Shown: piece after piece, positions 1 to 4,472 of the stretch
How positions within the stretch are numbered: the stretch's first letter is position 1
Layout: each line of letters begins with the position of its first letter
Assembly: GCA_024642645.1 (NCBI GenBank)
Contig: JAHEAS010000211.1
Span: 1 to 6,398 of the forward strand
Origin: Saprospirales bacterium
Lineage (GTDB): Bacteria > Bacteroidota > Bacteroidia > Chitinophagales > Saprospiraceae
Reading direction: 5' to 3'
Length of the DNA stretch: 6,398 bases
Program-made: the position numbers and the translations under genes
The notes under the pieces: generated by a model
The model's input: only the letters and a program-made list of their open reading frames with translations
Database searches by the model: none
What the model was told of the DNA's origin: nothing

Positions 1-102
1 AGCCTTGCTCAACTTGTCGAAGAACCCGGTTTTGGTTTTTTCAAGACTTTGGTCGAGGTCTTGTTCTTTTTCTTTGGTGAAGAATTTTTTGAAAAAACTC
101 AT
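1..102 (-). CDS. ftsY: FtsY, signal recognition particle receptor, N-terminal fragment
   Basis: Only the first 34 residues are present; the gene continues beyond the left edge. The minus-strand ATG is at 102-100. The peptide begins MSFFKKFFTKEKEQ and continues to LEKTKTGFFDKLSKA. This is the amphipathic, lysine-rich start and the 'L-x-K-T-(K/R)-x-G-F-F-x-K-L' motif that precedes the NG GTPase domain of FtsY. The GTPase part cannot be seen here. FtsY is the membrane-associated receptor that docks ribosome-SRP complexes at the translocon. The placement agrees: in Bacteroidota ftsY commonly follows rpmB, rpmG and a DUF4295 gene, exactly as here. A strong terminator lies between it and DUF4295, so ftsY may need its own promoter in 103-199, where I found no convincing one. 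Identity is well supported by motif plus context, although the fragment is short. Confidence 0.9.
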   Translation of the reverse strand, partial: MSFFKKFFTKEKEQDLDQSLEKTKTGFFDKLSKA

Positions 103-199
103 TATTGGTATTAGGTAAAAGTAATCGTAACCAGATAGTGGGCATTCTAAACCAAAATCTTGATTCGGTTAATAATCAATACCCAATGTCCTATTCCAC

Positions 200-245
200 A
201 AAACAGCGAAGGCTTTTCTTAAAGCAGGTTTAAGAAAAGCCTTCG
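200..245 (-). terminator. Perfect 17-bp hairpin terminator between DUF4295 and ftsY
   Basis: The arms 207-223 and 229-245 are exact reverse complements (17 bp) around a 5-nt loop at 224-228. Reading on the minus strand, a short T run (TTTT, 203-200) follows three bases after the stem. The stem begins 32 nt beyond the DUF4295 stop. This fits a Rho-independent terminator for the tRNA-rpmB-rpmG-DUF4295 transcript. The T run is short, so termination may be partial and some readthrough into ftsY is possible. Confidence 0.8.
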
Positions 246-277
246 AGATTTTACGGCAAAATATGGTGTGCGGAAAA

Positions 278-451
278 TTACTTCTTCTCGAAGAACTCCT
301 TTACCTTTTCTTTGTGAATCATCAACTCTTTGTAAGTGTACCTACCTGTTTTAGGGTCTTTGACACTTTTTACAACCTTTACGAAATCACGCCCAGAACC
401 TACGTTGGCGGCACGTTGGGCAACTTTTGCGTTCTTTGATACTTTTGCCAT
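278..451 (-). CDS. DUF4295 family small basic protein, ribosome-operon associated
   Basis: Translating from the ATG at 451-449 to the TAA at 280-278 gives 57 residues, just under many ORF-length cut-offs. It begins MAKVSKNAKVAQRAANVGSG, continues through RDFVKVVKSVKDPKTGRYTY and ends in KEFFEKK. This is the typical sequence of the Bacteroidota DUF4295 family. It is very rich in lysine and arginine, with no signal peptide or membrane segment, as expected of an rRNA-binding protein. It lies 65 nt after rpmG and 32 nt before the terminator, so it is probably the last gene of the bL28-bL33 operon. From memory and unverified: a Bacteroidota-specific large-subunit protein was named bL38 from a Flavobacterium ribosome structure, and this family may be it. 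Identity of the family is firm; the ribosomal role is inferred from composition and neighbours. Confidence 0.88.
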   Translation of the reverse strand: MAKVSKNAKVAQRAANVGSGRDFVKVVKSVKDPKTGRYTYKELMIHKEKVKEFFEKK

Positions 452-516
452 GACTTACGGAATTGAAAATGTTGAATTTATTTACTTCCCAAGAACAATA
501 CCACGGTCCAAAAAGA

Positions 517-705
517 TTATTTAATCTCCCGGTGGATAGTGATTTTCCTTAAAAATGGGTTGTATTTTTTCAGTTCGAGGCGGTCTGGAGTGTTCTTGCG
601 GTTTTTTTCCGTGATATAACGGGAAATACCAGCCACATCCATCTTCCGCTGCTCGGTGCACTCCAATGTAATGAGAATGCGATTTCCTTTGCTTTTCTTA
701 GCCAT
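517..705 (-). CDS. rpmG: 50S ribosomal protein L33 (bL33)
   Basis: The 62-residue protein starts MAKKSKGNRILITLECTEQ and contains SRYITEKNRKNTPDRLELKK followed by YNPFLRKITIHREIK. This is the full-length signature of bL33, a small protein of the large ribosomal subunit near the E site. It carries only one cysteine, so it is the zinc-free (C-minus) form, not the CxxC zinc-ribbon form. The ATG at 705-703 gives the expected MAKK start, and the length is normal. It follows rpmB by 46 nt and precedes the DUF4295 gene by 65 nt on the same strand, the usual Bacteroidota order. No unusual features were seen. Confidence 0.97.
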   Translation of the reverse strand: MAKKSKGNRILITLECTEQRKMDVAGISRYITEKNRKNTPDRLELKKYNPFLRKITIHREIK

Positions 706-751
706 TTTGTTTCAGTTATACTGTTTTGAAAACAGGGTTGATTCTAGAGAA

Positions 752-1018
752 TTAGCTGCCACTTTTTGGCGTAAGGGAAATACCTTGAGCAAAGCCACGG
801 GCTTGTTGCTTCTTCAGGTATGCCGACAAGCCATGCTTGCTGATGCTCCGAAGGGCGGTGTTGGACACTTTTAGGATAATCCATTCGCCAGTTTCCGGAA
901 CGAAAAAGCGTTTTTTGAACAAGTTCGGCAAAAAGCGACGACGGGTCTTCCGATTAGAGTGGGAGACCGAGTTGCCGGATACCGGACGTTTTCCTGTTAA
1001 TTCACAAACTCTTGACAT
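752..1018 (-). CDS. rpmB: 50S ribosomal protein L28 (bL28)
   Basis: The 88-residue protein starts MSRVCELTGKRPVSGNSVSH, followed by SNRKTRRRFLPNLFKKRFFV and, later, ILKVSNTALRSISKHGLSAY. These are hallmark segments of bL28, a basic protein of the large ribosomal subunit. The frame stays open upstream to an ATG at 1075, but those 19 extra residues are encoded by the heptamer-repeat hairpin. bL28 proteins conventionally begin at M-S/A-(R/K)-V-C, so the start is placed at 1018-1016. No Shine-Dalgarno motif is evident, normal for this phylum. The imperfect hairpin at 1032-1087 ends only about 13 nt before the start codon and could affect initiation. The gene probably shares a transcript with tRNA-Arg upstream and rpmG/DUF4295 downstream. 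Confidence 0.97.
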   Translation of the reverse strand: MSRVCELTGKRPVSGNSVSHSNRKTRRRFLPNLFKKRFFVPETGEWIILKVSNTALRSISKHGLSAYLKKQQARGFAQGISLTPKSGS

Positions 1019-1030
1019 GATACTTAGTTT

Positions 1031-1089
1031 CGAGTTTTGAGATTTGAGTCTTGAGTTGCTCAACTCATAACTCATAACTCATAACTTAT
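1031..1089. repeat. Heptamer-periodic inverted repeat (AACTCAT/TTTGAGn units)
   Basis: On the plus strand, 1062-1082 is three exact copies of AACTCAT, followed by a degenerate fourth, AACTTAT (1083-1089). The other half, about 1032-1057, has GAG every seven bases (TTTTGAG, ATTTGAG, TCTTGAG). The halves face each other around GCTC (1058-1061). The inner stem TGAGTT/AACTCA (1052-1057 with 1062-1067) is perfect. Extending outward to 1032/1087, about 20 of 26 positions form Watson-Crick pairs. It lies between the 3' end of tRNA-Arg (1097) and the rpmB start (1018). There is no T run, so it is not a classical terminator. Confidence 0.85.
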
Positions 1090-1096
1090 TTAGTAG

Positions 1097-1170
1097 TGAC
1101 TTCGAAAGGACTCGAACCTTTAACCTCCTGATCCGTAGTCAGGGACTCTATCCAATTGAGCTACGAAGCC
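1097..1170 (-). tRNA. tRNA-Arg (anticodon ACG)
   Basis: The minus strand folds into a complete 74-nt cloverleaf. The acceptor pairs GGCTTCG with CGAAGTC, with one G-T wobble at the second pair, and the discriminator base is A. The D arm is GCTC/GAGT. The anticodon stem CCTGA/TCAGG encloses the loop CTACGGA, placing anticodon ACG at 1136-1134. The T arm AAAGG/CCTTT carries the loop TTCGAGT. CCA is not encoded. An ACG anticodon, with A34 edited to inosine by TadA, reads CGU/CGC/CGA arginine codons. It lies upstream of rpmB on the same strand, roughly 75 nt after a likely transcription start, suggesting co-transcription with the ribosomal genes. Confidence 0.96.
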
Positions 1171-1240
1171 GTCTTGAAACAAGCACTTAACCGCTTATCA
1201 TTGAAGAAAAGTTCTTTCAGTGCTCGTTTTTTTCAGTTTT

Positions 1241-1284
1241 CAAAGCTATCCAAAACTACTTTTTTTTGGAAGCGGCTGCAAAAA
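1241..1284 (-). promoter_or_regulatory. Bacteroidota-type promoter for tRNA-Arg/rpmB operon
   Basis: On the minus strand a TAGTTTTG box (1258-1251) matches the Bacteroidota -7 consensus TAnnTTTG. It is preceded, after a 20-nt spacer, by TTTTTG (1284-1279), which ends in the TTG of the -33 element. Further boxes fit the same consensus: TAGCTTTG (1248-1241) just downstream and TATTTTTG (1286-1279) overlapping the -33. Initiation near 1245 would leave a leader of about 75 nt before the tRNA. The motif pair and spacing are seen directly; activity is inferred. Confidence 0.6.
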
Positions 1285-1348
1285 TAGCGCTTTCGAGAAC
1301 AAAGAAAAATTTTTTACCGAAAAAACTTTCAATTGTTTCGTTTGTCAT

Positions 1349-1711
1349 TCATTGTTTGACAAATTTCGCTGAAATTCCTTTTCCCAAGTCAAAGATATTG
1401 ACAAAATAAGTGCCTGTTGCCCAGTCGCTTACATCAATTTCAAATACCTGCGGTTCGAACGGTTCCGCTTGCTGCTCGATTTCAAGTTGCATTTCTTGCC
1501 CTAGGATATTGAATACCCTAAATTTTAGCACTTGAAAATCAGCTATCGAGTACTCAATCTTTAATTTATCAGACACGGGATTTGGGTAAACCTTAAAGAT
1601 GCCCCTGCCGCTGATATAATTTTCGTCAAAACTCCCTTCTTCCCGCTCGGTTGGCTTCGCAATGCAGTAACTGTGCAGGTATTTCATGCTGTTGTAAACA
1701 TCAAGGCGGTT
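1349..1711 (-). pseudogene. C-terminal remnant of a second subtilase-like protein with T9SS sorting domain
   Basis: An open frame from an ATG at 1687 to the TGA at 1351-1349 gives 112 residues: MKYLHSYC at the start, YPNPVSDKLKIEYS in the middle, FVKQ at the end. It aligns without gaps to the last 112 residues of the neighbouring protease (63 identities by hand count, about 56%). This covers the link region and the type A T9SS sorting domain. Homology continues upstream of the ATG: RLDVYNS matches RLNVYEG in the protease, until an in-frame TAG at 1714-1712. No signal peptide or catalytic domain remains. A second frame (about 1704-1765) reads ENAKSLLVGSTTVEP, possibly more of the lost gene behind a frameshift. 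A sorting tail alone has no obvious function, so I call it a decayed paralogue rather than a working small gene. It is in the same frame as the protease, so readthrough of the TAA at 1766 would still meet the TAG at 1712. Confidence 0.75.
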
Positions 1712-1765
1712 CTACTGTAGTGCTACCAACCAGCAGAGATTTGGCGTTTTCATATTGACCGTCTT

Positions 1766-3448
1766 TTACTGTTTCAAAAAGCTAACGGAAATCTTCTTCG
1801 TCAAATCGAACATGTTGACCACATAAACGCCTGTTGACCAATCTTTTACATCAATTTCAATGGATTGTGGTTTAAAAGGCTCTGGGGTTGCAACCTGATT
1901 TAAAATCATCTCCTGCCCCAACATATTGAACACCCGTATCTTGACGTCTTTGAAGTCAACGTTTCCATAGTCAATATAAATTTTATCCGTTGTGGGGTTA
2001 GGAGTCACCCGGATTAGCCCCTTTTTTTCCAGATAAAGCTCCTTAAAAGAACCCTCCTGCCGCTCTGGGTCTCGGCTGATGCAGTAGGCGTGGAGATATT
2101 TCATGCCTTCGTAAACGTTTAGCCTGCCACCAGTAACGGTTTCATTTGCGAGACTGGGGACAGCATCTGTGTTTTGTAAAATTGCATCCCGAACCAACAG
2201 GGCACACACTGCTGGAGCAGAAACTGCCAGCGAATCCAGGAGTGTGCAGGGCAGGCTGTACAACAATGCCACAGAACCTGCCACATGGGGGCAGGCTGCC
2301 GAAGTGCCGCTAAAATCCTCCCGGTAATTGCTGTTGTTGGATGTGGTGGCGGTACCCTGGCCGGGTGCGCCGAGGTCAATGCTTTCTTGACCGTATGCCG
2401 CACCAGCCGATCGTTTATCGTCTTGAGCTGTATTAGTGACGGTAATTAGGAATGGGCTTGTACAGCTCGTCGGCATGTCGCCGACCTCGTCTACGTTCCA
2501 GTCGCCATTGGCGGTTGCTGCAACGCTGAGCACGCCCGCCAGTCCAAGCTCGTCATACCTTGCCCCCCAAATAGCTTGGGTGCTGCACATTGCTTGGTCG
2601 ATACCGAAGGAGCCATTCGTTACCACGACGAAAGCACCCTGCTCGCCATTCGTCTCATTGTAAAGTTCCCGCATATCCAGTACGTAATCGAAGGCGGCGA
2701 TAACCTCATCCACATATTCCACGGCGAGGTACATCATCTTCACGTTCCAATTGATACCAGCTGTACCAATGCCATTATTGCCGTTGGCGCCGATGATGCC
2801 ACTGACTGATGTGCCGTGTTTTTCAGGAGAATAAATTGGCGAATTCGCTCTGAAATTCCAGCCGTAAACATCATCCGTAAAGCCATTGCCGTCGTTGTCA
2901 AAGCTGTCGTTTGGGATTTCGCCGGGATTCTTCCAGGCATTGGCGATGAGGTCGGGGTGGATGATTTCAAATCCTTTGTCCATCACGGCGACCACGATTT
3001 CACGGCCGCTGGTGGTGTGTCCCCCGGTCGATACGTCCCAAACTTTTGGTGCACCGATGCGCTCCATACTCCATTGCGCATCAAATAGCTCGTCGTTCGG
3101 GATGCTGTCACGGAAGGTGACAGGGGCGTTCCATTGGGCATATAGGACGGTAGGGTCATTTTTTAAAAAACTGATAAAAGCTTGGCGGTCAGTTATTTGC
3201 GAAGCACTCAAGGCGTAAATATTCGAACGCTTGGCCAGCGGCTTTTCTATTTTTATTTGCTCCGCAAAGGGGCAATTATTGTTGACGTTTTTCACAAAGT
3301 TCTCTAAGGTGACGGTCGGTTGAAGCTGTACAAGAACCTGGTCGAGTTTGGGACTGTTTGGAGGTGTTTGTCTGTCAAAAGCAGCCTGAGAATAGGAGTC
3401 GAAACCGAAGAAGATGCAAAGTAAAACGAAGGGATAAACAAGTTTCAT
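1766..3448 (-). CDS. Secreted S8 family subtilisin-like serine protease with T9SS type A sorting domain
   Basis: A 560-residue protein. Residues 1-22 form a signal peptide (MKLVYPFVLLCIFFGFDSYS, cleavage near Q21). Residues about 35-110 resemble an inhibitory propeptide. The peptidase S8 domain spans roughly 125-445 with the full triad and oxyanion residue: D157 (VAVMDKGFEIIHPDL), H211 (HGTSVSGIIGA), N278 (TNGSFG) and S383 (GTSAACPHVAG). A lysine follows D157 where most subtilases have Thr or Ser. DNDGNGFTDD (184-193) looks like a calcium-binding loop. Residues about 478-560, with TPNPTTDK, RVFNMLGQEM and WSTGVYVV, are a type A sorting domain that directs export through the type IX system to the surface or medium. 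The substrate is unknown; general extracellular proteolysis is likely. It lies 96 nt after the BtuF-like gene on the same strand, and a broken paralogue tail follows its stop. Confidence 0.93.
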   Translation of the reverse strand: MKLVYPFVLLCIFFGFDSYSQAAFDRQTPPNSPKLDQVLVQLQPTVTLENFVKNVNNNCPFAEQIKIEKPLAKRSNIYALSASQITDRQAFISFLKNDPTVLYAQWNAPVTFRDSIPNDELFDAQWSMERIGAPKVWDVSTGGHTTSGREIVVAVMDKGFEIIHPDLIANAWKNPGEIPNDSFDNDGNGFTDDVYGWNFRANSPIYSPEKHGTSVSGIIGANGNNGIGTAGINWNVKMMYLAVEYVDEVIAAFDYVLDMRELYNETNGEQGAFVVVTNGSFGIDQAMCSTQAIWGARYDELGLAGVLSVAATANGDWNVDEVGDMPTSCTSPFLITVTNTAQDDKRSAGAAYGQESIDLGAPGQGTATTSNNSNYREDFSGTSAACPHVAGSVALLYSLPCTLLDSLAVSAPAVCALLVRDAILQNTDAVPSLANETVTGGRLNVYEGMKYLHAYCISRDPERQEGSFKELYLEKKGLIRVTPNPTTDKIYIDYGNVDFKDVKIRVFNMLGQEMILNQVATPEPFKPQSIEIDVKDWSTGVYVVNMFDLTKKISVSFLKQ

Positions 3449-3544
3449 AACTTAAAATTTCTAAAAAAATGGTTCATGAAGATAAAGTGGACTGACTTGG
3501 GCTTTTTTCACTGATGTCTGAAAATCAGCGTTTTATGAAGAGAT

Positions 3545-4360
3545 TCAATGCGATTTTTGAAAACCGCCGTCTTCAGCAATGATGCCATTGTGCAGGCTGA
3601 CCAAATACGGCACAGCATGCAACATACGACTACCGTACCATGAAAACAGCTCGCCGTCCACCAATTTTACGACAGCCGAAGGACAAAGTTGTTTAATTTC
3701 CTCGAAATGCCGCTCTTTGAACGGGTATGGCTCGGAGGAAAGCATGACCACCTCCGGCGCCGCTACCGCCAGCTCCTCCAACGTGATTTCCGGGTAACGT
3801 GTTTTTGCTCCAAAAACATTTGTGAAACCTGCCTGTGACAATATGCTATCAATGAAAGTGCCACTGCCAACGGCCATCCACGGACTGCGCCAGATGAGGT
3901 AAGCCACTTTGATTGCGGATTGCGGATTTGGGATTGCGGTTTGGAAGGCATCGGATATTTTATTGGCCAGCGAATTTGCTTTTTCGGAGGTGCCAGTGAC
4001 TTGGCCGACGGATTTTATCATGTCAAGTGCATCTGCAATATTGGAAATATCGCTCATCCAAACGGGGTAAAGCGCCTGCAAATGCTCGATTTGGAGGCGA
4101 TCGTTTTCTTCTTTGTTCCCAATAATTAAGTCGGGTTGGAGCGAAGCAATCCGCTCAAAGTTGATGTTTTTTGTGCCGCCAATTTTTGTTTTTGCCTTGC
4201 ATTTTTCTTTTGGGTGAATGCAAAATTTGGTCACACCCACCACCGCTTCATCGAGGCCAAGGTCGAAAAGCAGTTCGGTCTGCGATGGCACGAGTGAGAT
4301 GATGCGCCGGGGTGGGGCGGTGAGAACAACAGTATTTTTTAGTTGGTCGGTATAATTCAA
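3545..4360 (-). CDS. BtuF-like helical-backbone metal receptor (putative cobalamin-binding protein)
   Basis: A 271-residue protein of the periplasmic-binding (TroA/BtuF-like) fold. The N-terminal lobe begins MNYTDQLKNTVVLTAPPRRI, then SLVPSQTELLFDLGL, KFCIHP, GGTKN and LQPDLIIGNKEEN. The C-terminal lobe has VAYLIWRSPWMAVGSGTFID, ITLEELAVAAPEVVMLSSEP and LVDGELFSWYGSRML. These are typical of the Bacteroidota family annotated as helical backbone metal receptor or cobalamin-binding protein. The ligand (vitamin B12, haem or a siderophore) cannot be decided from sequence. The start is TTG (4360-4358): a TGA stop lies two codons upstream at 4366-4364, and the TTG gives the N-terminus expected for the family. 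There is no signal peptide or lipobox, and no BtuC/BtuD partner is nearby. Residues 139-150 are encoded by a 7-nt tandem repeat, probably a linker between the lobes. Confidence 0.85.
   Translation of the reverse strand: MNYTDQLKNTVVLTAPPRRIISLVPSQTELLFDLGLDEAVVGVTKFCIHPKEKCKAKTKIGGTKNINFERIASLQPDLIIGNKEENDRLQIEHLQALYPVWMSDISNIADALDMIKSVGQVTGTSEKANSLANKISDAFQTAIPNPQSAIKVAYLIWRSPWMAVGSGTFIDSILSQAGFTNVFGAKTRYPEITLEELAVAAPEVVMLSSEPYPFKERHFEEIKQLCPSAVVKLVDGELFSWYGSRMLHAVPYLVSLHNGIIAEDGGFQKSH
3911..3944. repeat. Heptamer tandem repeat inside the BtuF-like gene
   Basis: The plus strand reads GATTGCG, GATTGCG, GATTTGG, GATTGCG, GTTTGG in direct succession: four full 7-nt units and a partial fifth, three of them identical. 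On the coding (minus) strand the unit is CGCAATC. It stays in frame and encodes about residues 139-150 (QTAIPNPQSAI) of the receptor, just before the conserved VAYLIWR strand. The period is not a multiple of three, so this is a DNA-level repeat, not a protein repeat. Confidence 0.85.
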
Positions 4361-4409
4361 AAATCAAGCTTTTAGTTGATGAAGGCACCTTTCAAAAGGT
4401 TCATTTTAG

Positions 4410-4417
4410 CAAAGATA
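4410..4417 (-). promoter_or_regulatory. Possible -7 box for the BtuF-like gene
   Basis: The minus strand has TATCTTTG (4417-4410), an exact match to the Bacteroidota -7 consensus TAnnTTTG, about 50 nt upstream of the TTG start. I see no TTG at the expected -33 distance, so the promoter is only partly supported. A 6-bp palindrome, ACCTTT-CA-AAAGGT (4387-4400), lies between the box and the start and could be an operator. I found no riboswitch-like B12 box in this short leader. Confidence 0.35.
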
Positions 4418-4472
4418 GGTAGGTGTTCAGTTCTTTTTTATCTTCGCTGCATCACCTTTTTTTGCTTCGAAA

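Noticed and set aside
336..524. 62-codon plus-strand frame
   Set aside because: It is antisense to the DUF4295 gene and its flank, which has clear family identity on the minus strand.
1019..1075. N-terminal extension of L28 from an upstream ATG at 1075
   Set aside because: The extra 19 residues are translated from the heptamer repeat, and L28 homologues begin at the M-S-R-V-C start at 1018.
1341..1363. Inverted repeat TTTGTCA/TGACAAA spanning the stop of the protease remnant
   Set aside because: The stem is only 7 bp with a 9-nt loop and no adjacent T run; the nearest T run is about 15 nt further on. Too weak to call a terminator.
1704..1765. Short frame reading ENAKSLLVGSTTVEP as a separate gene
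   Set aside because: About 26 codons, opened by a stop inside the protease 3' end and without a good start. At most it is part of the decayed paralogue.
2119..3218. Several 75-110-codon frames on both strands
   Set aside because: All overlap the subtilase catalytic domain in other frames, and its triad residues fix the true frame.
3449..3544. Possible promoter or terminator between the BtuF-like gene and the protease
   Set aside because: I found no TAnnTTTG box with a spaced TTG. The CTGA/TCAG inverted repeats are only 4 bp. Whether the two genes share a transcript stays open.
4439..4446. TATCTTCG as a plus-strand -7 box for the DUF294 gene
   Set aside because: One mismatch to TAnnTTTG and no TTG at the -33 distance; support is too thin for a feature.
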